Of a DNA stretch of 64,000 bases, positions 18,677 to 28,234 are shown in pieces. The notes beneath the pieces are model-generated. The model saw only the letters and a program-made list of their open reading frames with translations, was not told where the DNA came from and made no database searches. The stretch is from Aromatoleum toluclasticum ATCC 700605 (GTDB lineage: Bacteria > Pseudomonadota > Gammaproteobacteria > Burkholderiales > Rhodocyclaceae). Every line of letters begins with the position of its first letter. Position 1 is the first letter of the stretch. The translations under genes and the position numbers were made by a program. Location: positions 62,001-126,000 of the forward strand of contig NZ_KB899492.1 in NCBI RefSeq assembly GCF_000378245.1, read 5' to 3'.

Positions 18677-18802
18677 CGTCCACCGTCCGTACACCTGCAT
18701 TTCCGGCAGGGGAGGGGGAACGCTCGCGGCCGCGCCGCACTCATACGATCGGATGCTTCATGCATGCCGCACACCGGATGCGTTCCGGCGCCAGGAATGC
18801 GT

Positions 18803-20233
18803 ATGCGCAGAACGATATGGGCGCTGCTCGCGCTCGCACTGCTGACCCTCGGCTTCCTGCTGCTCGACCGCCCCGCCGCCGCGCCGACGGGACGGGAGGT
18901 CGTCGTGCTGCGCATCGACGGCGTGATCGGCCCGGCGACTTCCGACTTCTTCGCGCGCGAACTCCGCCACGCGCACGAGCGGCAAGCCGCCCTCCTCGTG
19001 CTCGCGATGGACACGCCCGGCGGACTCGACACCTCGATGCGCGCGATCATCAAGGACATCCTCGCCGCACCGCTCCCCGTCGCCACATGGGTCGGCCCCG
19101 AAGGCGCACGCGCCGCGAGCGCCGGCACCTACATCCTGTATGCCAGCCACATCGCAGCCATGGCCCCCGCCACCAACCTCGGCGCGGCGACGCCGGTGGC
19201 GATCGGCATGCCCGCAGGCAAGCCCGAAGGCGGCACGCCACGCAAGGACAAGACGGACGGCAAGGCCACGGAAGGGGACGGCAAATCGGCCGGCGAAGCG
19301 GCCGGCATCGGCGACGCCATGATGGAGAAGGTCCGCAACGACGCCGCCGCCTACCTGCGCAGCCTCGCGCAACTGCGCGGCCGCAGCGGCGATTTCGCCG
19401 AACGGGCGGTGCGCGAGGCCGCCAGCCTGTCCTCCGAAGAAGCGCTCGCCGCGGGCGTCATCGACGTGATCGCCGCCGACCTGCCCGAACTGATGAAGAA
19501 GCTGGACGGGCGCGACGTCAAACTCGGCGACGGGCGCACGCTGCGCCTCGCCACCGCCACCGCCGCGCTCACCACGATCGCGCCCGACTGGCGCATGCGC
19601 GTACTCGCCCTGCTGTCCAATCCCCAGCTCGCGCTGGTGCTGATGATGATCGGCGTCTACGCACTGTTCTTCGAATTCACCAGCCCCGGCTTCGGCGTGC
19701 CGGGCGTAGCCGGCGCAATCTGCCTCGTCGTCGCCCTTTACGCGTTCCAGCTCATGCCCGTGAACTGGGCCGGCGTCGCGCTGCTCGCCCTCGGCGCGAT
19801 CCTGATGCTTGCCGAGGCCTTTATCCCGAGCTTCGGTGCGCTCGGCGTGGGCGGCATCGTCGCCTTCGTCGTCGGCGGACTGTTCCTGATGGACACGGAA
19901 GCCCCCGGCTTCGGCATCCCGCTCGCCTTCCTGCTCGGTCTCGCGATCTCGAGCGCGCTAGCGATCGGAGCCATCGGCAGCTTCGCCGCCCGCACCCGGC
20001 GGCAGCCCGTCGTCAGCGGCCGCGAACAGCTGACGGGCGCCGTCGCCACGGTCAGCACCGTCACGCCCGCGGGTACCTGGGCGAACGTGCAGGGCGAATC
20101 CTGGCGCGTGCGCTGCGACTCGCCCCTCGTTCCCGGCGCACGTGTGCGCATCACCGGCCTCGACGGCCTCACCCTGCTCGTCGAACCGCTCGACACCGAC
20201 CCGACCACCCACCGCGGAGGACACCCCTCATGA
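18803..20233 (+). CDS. NfeD-family membrane-bound serine protease
   Basis: A 476-residue ClpP-class membrane protease. A signal anchor ([19 protein letters not shown]) precedes the SDH/ClpP-like domain, whose catalytic serine lies in AASAGTYI (about residue 105) after [14 protein letters not shown] charged, flexible Lys/Gly insert (about 140-165) precedes the lysine-bearing helix. Four membrane helices (about 270-400) and a C-terminal NfeD OB-fold follow. Members cleave the C terminus of the partner stomatin. That partner, a slipin, is encoded immediately downstream with an ATGA overlap, supporting a functional pair. ATG 18803 has AGGA six bases upstream; ATG 18797 is also possible. Confidence 0.9.
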   Translation: MRRTIWALLALALLTLGFLLLDRPAAAPTGREVVVLRIDGVIGPATSDFFARELRHAHERQAALLVLAMDTPGGLDTSMRAIIKDILAAPLPVATWVGPEGARAASAGTYILYASHIAAMAPATNLGAATPVAIGMPAGKPEGGTPRKDKTDGKATEGDGKSAGEAAGIGDAMMEKVRNDAAAYLRSLAQLRGRSGDFAERAVREAASLSSEEALAAGVIDVIAADLPELMKKLDGRDVKLGDGRTLRLATATAALTTIAPDWRMRVLALLSNPQLALVLMMIGVYALFFEFTSPGFGVPGVAGAICLVVALYAFQLMPVNWAGVALLALGAILMLAEAFIPSFGALGVGGIVAFVVGGLFLMDTEAPGFGIPLAFLLGLAISSALAIGAIGSFAARTRRQPVVSGREQLTGAVATVSTVTPAGTWANVQGESWRVRCDSPLVPGARVRITGLDGLTLLVEPLDTDPTTHRGGHPS

Positions 20234-21006
20234 TCTTCGATCTCAACCTGGGCCTCGGCACGATCCTGCTCGTGATCGTCGCACTCGTCGCGAGTTCGCT
20301 GCGCATCCTGCGCGAATACGAGCGCGGCGTCGTGTTCATGCTCGGCCGCTTCTGGAAGGTCAAGGGCCCCGGCCTCATCATCGTGATCCCGGGCATCCAG
20401 CAGATGGTCAAAGTCGACCTGCGCGTCGTCACACTCGACGTGCCAAGCCAGGACGTGATCTCGCGCGACAACGTCTCCGTGAAGGTCAATGCGATCATCT
20501 TCTTCCGCGTCATCGACCCGCAGAAGGCGATCATCCAGGTCGAGAACTACCTCGTCGCCACCAGCCAGCTCGCGCAGACGACGCTACGCGCGGTGCTCGG
20601 CAAGCACGAGCTCGACGAGATGCTGGCCGAACGCGAGCGCCTCAACCTCGACGTGCAGCAGATCCTGGACGCACAGACCGACGGCTGGGGCATCAAGGTC
20701 GCCAACGTCGAGATCAAGCACATCGACCTCAACGAAAGCATGATCCGCGCGATCGCCCGCCAGGCCGAAGCCGAGCGCGAGCGGCGCGCCAAGGTCATCC
20801 ATGCGGAAGGCGAAAAGCAGGCGGCGGAGAGCCTCATGAACGCGGCCGAGATGCTCTCGCGCGAGCCCGCCGCGATGCAGCTGCGCTACCTGCAGACCCT
20901 CACCCAGATCGCCGGCGACAAGGCTTCGACGATCGTTTTCCCGATCCCGATCGACCTGTTGAAAGGACTCATCGCCGAGGCGGCAAAGAAAACGCCACCG
21001 GCTTGA
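20230..21006 (+). CDS. Slipin (stomatin/prohibitin-like SPFH protein)
   Basis: A 258-residue SPFH-domain protein with one N-terminal membrane helix (about 8-24) and the stomatin signature: [34 protein letters not shown], and a C-terminal helical region with [20 protein letters not shown]. Slipins oligomerise on the inner membrane and are partners and substrates of NfeD proteases. It overlaps nfeD by 4 bp. Its TGA stop abuts the stop of the convergent AEC transporter, so the two genes end back to back in the palindrome TGATCA. Confidence 0.93.
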   Translation: MIFDLNLGLGTILLVIVALVASSLRILREYERGVVFMLGRFWKVKGPGLIIVIPGIQQMVKVDLRVVTLDVPSQDVISRDNVSVKVNAIIFFRVIDPQKAIIQVENYLVATSQLAQTTLRAVLGKHELDEMLAERERLNLDVQQILDAQTDGWGIKVANVEIKHIDLNESMIRAIARQAEAERERRAKVIHAEGEKQAAESLMNAAEMLSREPAAMQLRYLQTLTQIAGDKASTIVFPIPIDLLKGLIAEAAKKTPPA

Positions 21007-21882
21007 TCAGGGCAGCACCATCGCCAGCGCGATCGGCAGGAACGCGACCGCCGCGACGTTGCCGATCAGCACCATCGACGCGACCGCCTCCGGTTCCTGA
21101 TCGTAGCGCTCGGCGAAAATGTAGTTCAGCACCGCCGGCGGCAGCGCGCCGAACACGATCACCAGCGCGCGCTCCTGCGCCGCCAGGTCGAAGAACTGCA
21201 GCACCGCGAGCGCCAGCAGCATGCCGACGACGGGCCGCGCGATGGCCGCATACAGGCCCAGGCCGAGCGAGGCGATGCGCGAATCGGTCAGCCGCACGCC
21301 CAGCGCGAACAGCATCAGCGGAATCGCGATATCACCCAGCATCTTGATCGCGAGCATCAGCGGCGGCCACACCTCGATGCCGGCGATCCCGACCGCGAGG
21401 CCCGCGAAGGTCGCCAGCACCGACGGCACCCGCCACACCGTCCACACCTTGATGCGGTGGTCGAGCAGCCACGCGCCGAAGGAAAAGTGCAACAGATTCG
21501 ACACCATGAACATCACCACTGCCGGGGCCAGCGCCGCGTCGCCGAAGGCTAGCACCGCCAGCGGCAGACCCAGGTTGCCGCAGTTGTTGAACATCAAGGG
21601 CGGCACGAAGCTCTTCGGGGCGATGCCCGACAGGCGCGCGAGCATGTAGCCGACCGCACCCGAACCGATCACCATCAGCAAGGTCGCAAGCGTCAGCGAA
21701 CCGAACTCGGCGATGTGGAACTCCTTGTTCGCCAGCGCCGCAAAGACAAGCGCCGGGATGAACACGTCCATGTTGAGCTTGTTCGCATGCGACAGATCGG
21801 GCCGCATGCGCCTGCCGACGAAATAGCCGAGGGCGGTCAGCGCGAACAGCGGAAAAAGGATGGCGACGATGCGAATCAGCAT
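21007..21882 (-). CDS. AEC family (auxin efflux carrier-like) transporter
   Basis: A 291-residue membrane protein with about ten helices in two inverted five-helix repeats. It has the crossover-type FNNCGNLGLPLAVLAFG in the first half and GALPPAVLNYIFAERY in the second, both typical of the AEC family. Bacterial members carry malate, malonate or other organic acids. The substrate is not apparent from context. It ends exactly at the end of the slipin gene. Confidence 0.9.
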   Translation of the reverse strand: MLIRIVAILFPLFALTALGYFVGRRMRPDLSHANKLNMDVFIPALVFAALANKEFHIAEFGSLTLATLLMVIGSGAVGYMLARLSGIAPKSFVPPLMFNNCGNLGLPLAVLAFGDAALAPAVVMFMVSNLLHFSFGAWLLDHRIKVWTVWRVPSVLATFAGLAVGIAGIEVWPPLMLAIKMLGDIAIPLMLFALGVRLTDSRIASLGLGLYAAIARPVVGMLLALAVLQFFDLAAQERALVIVFGALPPAVLNYIFAERYDQEPEAVASMVLIGNVAAVAFLPIALAMVLP

Positions 21883-21970
21883 GGAAGACAGGCCGGCTCA
21901 AGGGATACGCTGCCGGATGGCAGAAACGAAAAGGGCCCGACCGGGCCCTCGCGACGACGAGCCGGGAGGC

Positions 21971-22489
21971 TCAGAAACTTGCGCCGATCACGAACTGGTG
22001 CAGGTCGATGCCGTCGTTGGGCATCTCGATATCGCCGTTCGAATAATGCGAAAAGCGCCAGCCCACCGAGAAGCGATCGCCCAACTCGAGGCCCAGCCCC
22101 ACGTGCTCGGAAAACTGGAAATTGGTCGAAAACTCCTTCGACCCCAGATCGGTCCGGCTCAACAGTGCGCCACCGAGCCCCAGCTCGGCGTAGGGCCGCA
22201 AGCCGCTCTTGCCACGCACTAGGCGCAGCATGCCGATCGCACCCGCCTGGTTCATCGTGTCTGCCCCGCTGCTCGAACCGTCGTAGCGGAAGCGGCTCAA
22301 CTCGAACTCCGGATGCAGGCCGACGTGCCACGCACCCCAATCGGTCGCCCACATCGGCGCCAGCCGCAGCGACAGGCCCGTCCGATCGTAATTTTCGTAC
22401 TCGCTGTGAAATACGCTGATTGCCGGCTCCGCCGCCGAAACCGAACCGGCCGCCAGCAGCGGCAACGCCAGGCACATCAGGAACTTCAT
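21971..22489 (-). CDS. pagL: PagL-like lipid A 3-O-deacylase
   Basis: A 172-residue outer-membrane beta-barrel precursor with a signal peptide (MKFLMCLALPLLAAGSVSAA) and a terminal phenylalanine as expected for barrel assembly. The C-terminal active-site strand reads FSHYSNGDIEMPNDGID: His148 and Ser150 match the PagL catalytic pair, but the residue 14 after the histidine, normally Glu, is Asp162. PagL removes the 3-O acyl chain of lipid A in the outer leaflet. The start at 22489 follows GAGGTG. It lies 8 bp downstream of hslU and could be co-transcribed. Confidence 0.85.
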   Translation of the reverse strand: MKFLMCLALPLLAAGSVSAAEPAISVFHSEYENYDRTGLSLRLAPMWATDWGAWHVGLHPEFELSRFRYDGSSSGADTMNQAGAIGMLRLVRGKSGLRPYAELGLGGALLSRTDLGSKEFSTNFQFSEHVGLGLELGDRFSVGWRFSHYSNGDIEMPNDGIDLHQFVIGASF

Positions 22490-22497
22490 TCGGCACC

Positions 22498-23829
22498 TCA
22501 CAGGACATAGCGCGCGAGATCCTCGCGCTGGGCCAGCACATCGAGCCGGGCATCGACATAGACGGCGTCGATCAGCACCTTGTCGAGGCCGCTCTTGCCG
22601 GCATCGAAGGACACTTCCTCGAGCAGCCTCTCCATAACCGTGTACAAGCGGCGCGCACCGATGTTCTCGGTCTTCTCGTTCACCTGGAAGGCGATCTCGG
22701 CGAGGCGCCGGATCCCGGCGTCGACGAATTCCAGCATCACCCCGTCGGTCGCGAGCAGCGCCTGATACTGTCGCACGAGGCAGGCGTCCGTCTGCGTCAG
22801 GATGCGTTCGAAATCCTCCACCGACAGGCTCTCCAGCTCGACCCGAATCGGGAAGCGGCCTTGCAGTTCCGGGATCAGGTCGCTCGGCTTCGACAGGTGG
22901 AAGGCGCCGCTGGCGATGAACAGGATGTGATCCGTCTTGATCATGCCGTACTTGGTCGACACGGTCGTGCCTTCGACCAGCGGCAGGAGGTCGCGCTGCA
23001 CGCCCTGGCGCGACACGTCCGCGCCGTGCACATCCGAACGCGCGGCGATCTTGTCGATCTCATCGAGGAACACGATGCCGTTCTGCTCCACCGCGCGGAT
23101 CGCCTCCGCCTTGATCTCCTCGTCGTTGATCAGGCGTGCGGCCTCCTCGTCGGCCAGGGCCTTGAGCGCCTCGCCGATCTTCATCTTGCGCAGCTTCTTC
23201 TTGCCGCCGCCGAGGTTCTGGAACATGCCCTGGATCTGCTGCGTCAGCTCCTCCATTCCGGGGGGCGCGAAGATCTCGGCCGTCATCGCGTGCGCGGCGA
23301 CTTCGATCTCGATCTCCTTGTCGTCGAGCTCGCCCTCGCGCAGCTTCTTGCGGAATTTCTGCCGCGTCGCCGTGTCCTGCACCTCCGGTTCCGCGGCGAA
23401 GCCGACCGGCCGCGCCGACGGCAGCAGCGCGTCGAGCACCCGATCCTCGGCCCCATCCATCGCCCGGTCACGCACGGCCTTCATCGCCCGTTCGCGCCCG
23501 TCCTTGATCGCGATCTCCGCCAGATCGCGGATGATCGTCTCCACATCGCGACCGACATAGCCCACTTCGGTGAACTTCGTCGCCTCGATCTTGATGAAGG
23601 GCGCGTTCGCCAAGCGCGCGAGCCGGCGCGCGATCTCGGTCTTGCCGACGCCGGTCGGCCCGATCATGAGGATGTTCTTGGGCGTGATCTCGCTGCGCAG
23701 CGGCTCCTCGACCTGCGCACGCCGCCAGCGGTTGCGCAGCGCAATCGCAACGGCCTTCTTCGCCTTGCCCTGTCCGACGATATGCTTGTCGAGTTCGGAG
23801 ACGATCTCCGGCGGGGTCATCTGCGTCAT
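22498..23829 (-). CDS. hslU: HslU ATPase subunit of the HslUV protease
   Basis: A 443-residue AAA+ unfoldase of the exact family length. It has [15 protein letters not shown] at the N terminus, Walker [14 protein letters not shown], the pore motif GYVGRD, Walker [10 protein letters not shown] and the C-terminal docking tail ending YVL. It forms a hexamer that feeds substrates to the HslV peptidase. It starts inside the hslV stop codon (4-bp overlap). Confidence 0.97.
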   Translation of the reverse strand: MTQMTPPEIVSELDKHIVGQGKAKKAVAIALRNRWRRAQVEEPLRSEITPKNILMIGPTGVGKTEIARRLARLANAPFIKIEATKFTEVGYVGRDVETIIRDLAEIAIKDGRERAMKAVRDRAMDGAEDRVLDALLPSARPVGFAAEPEVQDTATRQKFRKKLREGELDDKEIEIEVAAHAMTAEIFAPPGMEELTQQIQGMFQNLGGGKKKLRKMKIGEALKALADEEAARLINDEEIKAEAIRAVEQNGIVFLDEIDKIAARSDVHGADVSRQGVQRDLLPLVEGTTVSTKYGMIKTDHILFIASGAFHLSKPSDLIPELQGRFPIRVELESLSVEDFERILTQTDACLVRQYQALLATDGVMLEFVDAGIRRLAEIAFQVNEKTENIGARRLYTVMERLLEEVSFDAGKSGLDKVLIDAVYVDARLDVLAQREDLARYVL

Positions 23830-24365
23830 CCCTCGATCACCTCGATCACATGGCTCTGGTTGGTATAAATACACAGATCGCCGGCGATCTGCAGTGACTT
23901 CTTCACGATGTCCTCGGGCGACAGGTCGGTGTTCTCGAGCAGCGCGCGCGCCGCCGACTGCGCATACGCGCCGCCGCTGCCGATCGCGACGATGCCCAGC
24001 TCCGGCTCCAGCACGTCGCCGTTGCCGGTGATCACCAGCGAATTGTCGCGATCCGCGACCGCCAGCATCGCCTCCAGGCGACGCAGGATGCGGTCGGTAC
24101 GCCAGTCCTTGGCGAGCTCCACCGCACTGCGCAGCAGGTTGCCTTGATGCTTCTCCAGCTTCGCCTCGAAGCGCTCGATCAGCGTGAAGGCATCGGCCGT
24201 GCCGCCCGCGAAACCCGCAAGGATCTTGCCCTGGTAGATCGGCCGCACCTTGCGCGCCGTCGCCTTGATCACGATGTTCCCAAGCGTGACCTGGCCATCG
24301 CCGCCCAGTGCGACGCGATTGCCTCGGCGCACCGAGAGGATCGTGGTGCCGTGATACTGTTCCAT
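23826..24365 (-). CDS. hslV: HslV peptidase subunit of the HslUV protease
   Basis: A 179-residue proteasome-beta-like peptidase. The N-terminal segment MEQYHG is removed to expose the catalytic threonine of [21 protein letters not shown] and [13 protein letters not shown] are the other family blocks. It forms the double-ring core of the heat-shock protease with HslU. ATG 24365 was chosen so that the short propeptide matches the family. Confidence 0.97.
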   Translation of the reverse strand: MEQYHGTTILSVRRGNRVALGGDGQVTLGNIVIKATARKVRPIYQGKILAGFAGGTADAFTLIERFEAKLEKHQGNLLRSAVELAKDWRTDRILRRLEAMLAVADRDNSLVITGNGDVLEPELGIVAIGSGGAYAQSAARALLENTDLSPEDIVKKSLQIAGDLCIYTNQSHVIEVIEG

Positions 24366-24402
24366 TCGATATTCCTTGAGTCCGAGAGGACGGCAAACCC
24401 GG

Positions 24403-25584
24403 TCAGCTGCGCAGCAGCACCACCGCAACCTGATCGACGCCCATCATCCGCAACAAGGCCGCGACCATCGCATTTACATTGCGCAGCACGACCGTCTTAC
24501 CCTGCGCCTGCAGGGTTGCAAGAATATTGAAAAGCGTCCCTGCGCTGACGAAATCGATACGGCGCAACTGACCGCAATCGACCCCCAGGCTCTGCAGACC
24601 GCTCGCGTGCGCGGCCAGCTTGCGGATCTTCTCGACCGCGGCGCTGGTGATCTCGCCGTCGAGCACGAAATCGCCGCTCACCGGCGCATCGAGATCGAGC
24701 GCGACCTCATGGACCATCGTCGTCGAGGCCACCTGAGCGACCCGCGCCTCCCAGGAAGGCGGCGACTCCTCGAAGGTGATCGCATAGTCCACCGCGAGGT
24801 CCTCGAAACGCTCCTGCTCGCCTGTGTGCTGCAGCATCTCCAACAGCAGCAGCCAGATATCGCGCCCGCTGGGCTCACCCGTGCGCACCTGCCCGGCCAG
24901 CATCTCCGCGAGCTGGCCGCAGTTCAGCAGCGACACCTTCACGCGCTCCGCCACGAGTTCGCGCAGCAGGTCGCGGAACAGCGTGCATCCGTTTTCATCG
25001 ACCGAGCGCAGACGCCCCAGATCGATGCGGATCGCGCCGCTTTTCTTGCCGATGACGCCCATTTGCTGAAACTGCGCCGCGGCCTGCCCGGAAAGGCTGC
25101 CCGACATGTTCACCATCGGCGCCACGTTCGAGCGCGCAGTCTCCGGCGCACTCGACAAGTCCGTCCACGGCGGCGGCGAACGCTCGAAGCGCGTCGCGTA
25201 GTCCAGCACCCGCACTTCGAACCGCTGGCGCTGCCCGGTCAACCGGTACAGGTCCAGCAACATCATCCACAAGCCTTCGCCCGCATGGCGGCCCTGCCCG
25301 TCCAGCACCGCATTGAGCGCTGCCTCGGCCTCCACCGTGTTTCCGTTTGCGTACAGCACGGCGGCTTCCTCGTAGGCGGCGCCGATGCCCGCCCCCATTT
25401 CCTGGACTTCGACCTGGCCGGCGCAATGCGCCAGCGCGTGCGTCGGATCGCCGACCGAAAAATCCAGTTTGGACAGCTCCGGCGGCTCCGCCGGAGGCGC
25501 AGCCGACGAAGGCACCGTACCGGCCGACGCACCTGAAGGCTGCGTGCCGGGAGCTGGCTTCTTGCCGAAGAATGGAAGAACCAC
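24403..25584 (-). CDS. STAS-domain protein upstream of hslVU
   Basis: A 393-residue soluble protein. A Pro/Ala-rich head is followed by a helical segment and two STAS-like anti-sigma-antagonist folds: about 165-235, containing [18 protein letters not shown], and about 300-390, ending with [17 protein letters not shown]. Two similar helical segments, each with a FExxxxDYAxxFExSPPxW pattern, precede the domains, pointing to an internal duplication. The usual phosphorylatable serine of SpoIIAA-type STAS is not obvious. Function is unknown; the gene is often found before hslVU in betaproteobacteria. The GTG start has only a weak ribosome site. Confidence 0.75.
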   Translation of the reverse strand: MVLPFFGKKPAPGTQPSGASAGTVPSSAAPPAEPPELSKLDFSVGDPTHALAHCAGQVEVQEMGAGIGAAYEEAAVLYANGNTVEAEAALNAVLDGQGRHAGEGLWMMLLDLYRLTGQRQRFEVRVLDYATRFERSPPPWTDLSSAPETARSNVAPMVNMSGSLSGQAAAQFQQMGVIGKKSGAIRIDLGRLRSVDENGCTLFRDLLRELVAERVKVSLLNCGQLAEMLAGQVRTGEPSGRDIWLLLLEMLQHTGEQERFEDLAVDYAITFEESPPSWEARVAQVASTTMVHEVALDLDAPVSGDFVLDGEITSAAVEKIRKLAAHASGLQSLGVDCGQLRRIDFVSAGTLFNILATLQAQGKTVVLRNVNAMVAALLRMMGVDQVAVVLLRS

Positions 25585-25766
25585 GTTACGACCTGTACGA
25601 ACGGAAATCGACTAATCGGGGATGCGGAAGGATAGCATCTCGGACCCCGCTCTTGCGCTCCCTGAGAGGCGCGGACAGCCGCAAGATCTACCGCACCTTA
25701 CCTTTTGCAAAACAGTGCGGGCGCCACAGGTGTAAAAGAATGCACACCGTCGGCTAGAATGTTGCG

Positions 25767-26213
25767 ATGCACCCATCTCGCCCGTCGTCGATCTCCGGCG
25801 AAAACTGCGTATTTTCGCTGCCGGTCCGCGTGTATTACGAGGACACAGACGCCGCCGGAGTCATCTACTACGCAAACTACCTGCGCTACTGCGAACGCGC
25901 GCGCACCGAATGGCTGCGCGCGGCGGGCTTCGAACAGCAAGCCCTGCTGACCGAGCAGCGCATCGGTTTCGTCGTCCGATCCGTCACCGGCGATTATCTG
26001 TCAGCAGGAATGCTCGATGATGCGTTACATGTCACGGCGGGGGTCGAAGCGCTCCGCGGAGCAAGCCTGGTGTTCGTGCAGAAGGTGATGCGCGGCGACG
26101 AAGTCCTGTTCCGCGGCCGCTTCATCATCGCGTGCGTCGACCTCGACAGGAAACGCCCCACCCCCCTCCCCGCAGACATGCGCATAAAACTGGAAAAAAT
26201 CGTACAAGCATGA
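25767..26213 (+). CDS. ybgC: Tol-Pal associated acyl-CoA thioesterase YbgC
   Basis: A 148-residue hot-dog thioesterase with the 4-hydroxybenzoyl-CoA thioesterase motif YYEDTDAAGVIYYANYLRYCERART, whose second Asp is the catalytic residue. It hydrolyses short-chain or phospholipid-linked acyl thioesters and is the usual first gene of tol-pal operons. The stop overlaps the tolQ start (ATGA). Confidence 0.94.
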   Translation: MHPSRPSSISGENCVFSLPVRVYYEDTDAAGVIYYANYLRYCERARTEWLRAAGFEQQALLTEQRIGFVVRSVTGDYLSAGMLDDALHVTAGVEALRGASLVFVQKVMRGDEVLFRGRFIIACVDLDRKRPTPLPADMRIKLEKIVQA

Positions 26214-26884
26214 CCGTCACCAACGATCTCTCGATCATCAGCCTCATCGGCCAGGCCAGCGTCCTGGCCCAGCTCGTCATGGCCCTGCTCGCAGGCCTGT
26301 CGCTCGTTTCCTGGTACTGGATCTTCCGCAAGTCCTTCCAGATCCGCGCTGCCCGCAACAAGACCAATGGCTTCGAGCGCGACTTCTGGAGCGGCGGCGA
26401 TCTCAACGCATTGTTCCAGTCGGCCGCTGCCGCACGCCACGATACCGGCGGAATGGAGCGCATCTTCGAATCCGGCTACCGCGAATTCACCAAGCTGCGC
26501 AGCAAGAACCACGACCAGGCCTCGATCATCGACGGCGCACGCCGCGCGATGCGGGCAACCTACCAGCGCGAGGTAGACGACCTCGAAGCGCACCTCGCCT
26601 TCCTCGCGTCGGTCGGCTCGGTGTCGCCCTACATCGGCCTCTTCGGCACCGTGTGGGGGATCATGAACGCCTTCCGCGGCCTGTCGAACGTCCACTCGGC
26701 GACCCTCGCGAACGTCGCCCCGGGCATCGCCGAGGCACTCGTTGCCACCGCGATCGGCCTCTTCGCGGCGATCCCCGCGGTCGTCGCCTACAACCGCTTC
26801 GCGCACGACATCGACCGCATCAGCATCCGCTTCGAGAGCTTCATGGAAGAGTTCTCGAACATCCTGCAGCGCCAGTTGCGCTGA
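26210..26884 (+). CDS. tolQ: TolQ, proton channel subunit of Tol-Pal
   Basis: A 224-residue inner-membrane protein of the ExbB/TolQ/MotA family with three helices. The last two contain SVSPYIGLFGTVWGIMNAFRGL and IAEALVATAIGLFAAIPAVVAYN, which form the channel with TolR. It powers TolA movement using the proton gradient during cell constriction and outer-membrane maintenance. It overlaps ybgC by 4 bp. Confidence 0.97.
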   Translation: MTVTNDLSIISLIGQASVLAQLVMALLAGLSLVSWYWIFRKSFQIRAARNKTNGFERDFWSGGDLNALFQSAAAARHDTGGMERIFESGYREFTKLRSKNHDQASIIDGARRAMRATYQREVDDLEAHLAFLASVGSVSPYIGLFGTVWGIMNAFRGLSNVHSATLANVAPGIAEALVATAIGLFAAIPAVVAYNRFAHDIDRISIRFESFMEEFSNILQRQLR

Positions 26885-26900
26885 GCGGGAGGAAACACCG

Positions 26901-27311
26901 ATGCGCCAGCGCCGCCTGATGAACCAGATCAACGTCGTGCCCTACATCGACGTGATGCTGGTGCTGCTCGTGATCTTCATGGTCACCGCGCCGATGATCC
27001 AGACCGGCAGCGTCGATCTCCCCACCGTGGGTGGAGTGCCGCAGCCACCGGCCGAAGCGATGGTGGTGTCCGTGAAGAAGGACGGCTCGCTGACCTTCAA
27101 GGGCACGAGCAACTCGACCGAACAGAAGATGAGCAACACCGAACTGCTGCGCGAACTGCACAACGCGCTGCAGCGCAATCCGCAACAGCCTATCCTGGTC
27201 GCGGCGGACAAACAGGTGTCGTACGAACGCGTAATGGACACGCTCGACAGCATCCGCAAGGCCGGATTCCAGAAGGTCGGCCTCCAGACGAGCACCAGCA
27301 GCACCCGATGA
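26901..27311 (+). CDS. tolR: TolR, membrane anchor of Tol-Pal
   Basis: A 136-residue ExbD/TolR protein with a short cytoplasmic tail, one membrane helix bearing the essential aspartate (NVVPYIDVMLVLLVIFMV), and a periplasmic domain with ILVAADKQVSYERVMDTLD. It completes the stator with TolQ. GGGAGGAAAC precedes the ATG. The stop overlaps tolA. Confidence 0.97.
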   Translation: MRQRRLMNQINVVPYIDVMLVLLVIFMVTAPMIQTGSVDLPTVGGVPQPPAEAMVVSVKKDGSLTFKGTSNSTEQKMSNTELLRELHNALQRNPQQPILVAADKQVSYERVMDTLDSIRKAGFQKVGLQTSTSSTR

Positions 27312-28150
27312 AAGACACGCATCTTGACCTGCAGCGCGACGAGCCCGGCAAATGGGCCTCGATGGCGCTGACGGCGGTCGTTCACCTGGGCCTCGCTGCC
27401 TTCCTGATCTTCGGCATCCGCTGGCAGAGCAGTCCGCCCGCGGCGCTCGAGGTCGAACTCGTCGCCCCGCCGGCGGCCGAACCGGCACTACCGCCGCCCG
27501 CGCCGCAGCCCAAGCCCGAACCGAAACCGGAACCCAAGCCCGAGCCGCCCAAGCCCCAGCCCAAGCCGGAACCGAAACCCGAGCCCAAGCCCGAGCCGAA
27601 GAAACCCGAGCTCAAGCCGGACATCGCAACGAAGGCCCCCGAAGTCAAGAAACCGCCGAAGCCGGAACCGAAGCCCGAGCCCAAACCCGAGCCGAAGAAA
27701 CCCGAGCCCAAACCGGAGCCGAAGAAGCCCGAGCCCAAGCAGGTGACGCCGCCCAAGGACGACTATCTGGCGCAAAAGCTCGCACAGGAAACGGCTCAGA
27801 CCCGCGCCCGCTCCGACCTCGAACGCATGATGCGCGAGGACGCAGCCCGCTCGTCGGCCGCGCGCACGAAGGGCATCGTCGAGGCTTACCAGAACGCGAT
27901 CCGCACCAAGGTGCGCGGCAACCTGCTGCGCCCGCCCGGCCTGAGCGGCAATCCCGAGGCGGTGTTCGAGGTCGATCAGCTTCCCAGCGGCGAAGTGCTC
28001 GCGATCCGGCTCAAGCGCTCCTCGGGCGTCGCCACGCTCGACGACGCGATCGAGCGCGCGATCCGGCGCTCGAGCCCGCTGCCGCTGCCCAAGGACCCGG
28101 AGCTGTTCGAGCGCACGCTCGAACTGCGCTTCCGTCCGCTCGAAGAATAA
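27308..28150 (+). CDS. tolA: TolA, periplasm-spanning energy transducer
   Basis: A 280-residue protein with an N-terminal membrane helix (about 18-37), a long central region, and a C-terminal TonB/TolA domain (about 195-280) that binds TolB/Pal. The central region is not the usual Ala/Lys-rich helix alone: about residues 60-145 are PKPEPK-type repeats, more like TonB, before a short charged helix ([20 protein letters not shown]). It should form an extended polyproline rod across the periplasm. It starts inside the tolR stop. Confidence 0.93.
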   Translation: MKDTHLDLQRDEPGKWASMALTAVVHLGLAAFLIFGIRWQSSPPAALEVELVAPPAAEPALPPPAPQPKPEPKPEPKPEPPKPQPKPEPKPEPKPEPKKPELKPDIATKAPEVKKPPKPEPKPEPKPEPKKPEPKPEPKKPEPKQVTPPKDDYLAQKLAQETAQTRARSDLERMMREDAARSSAARTKGIVEAYQNAIRTKVRGNLLRPPGLSGNPEAVFEVDQLPSGEVLAIRLKRSSGVATLDDAIERAIRRSSPLPLPKDPELFERTLELRFRPLEE

Positions 28151-28234
28151 GGGAACCAATTCGAATCAGTTTCGATCTTTAAGCATCGCGTTCGACTCCA
28201 TTCGCTATAATCCGCCTTTAGGCAAGCCCCAGCC

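Noticed and set aside
18142-21006. 954-residue forward frame overlapping nitronate monooxygenase, NfeD and slipin genes
   Set aside because: Its last 258 residues are the real slipin; the rest is Arg/Pro/Ala-rich shadow of NfeD in another frame, so it is not a fusion protein.
22420-23868. 482-residue frame antisense to hslU
   Set aside because: Shadow of a perfectly conserved gene.
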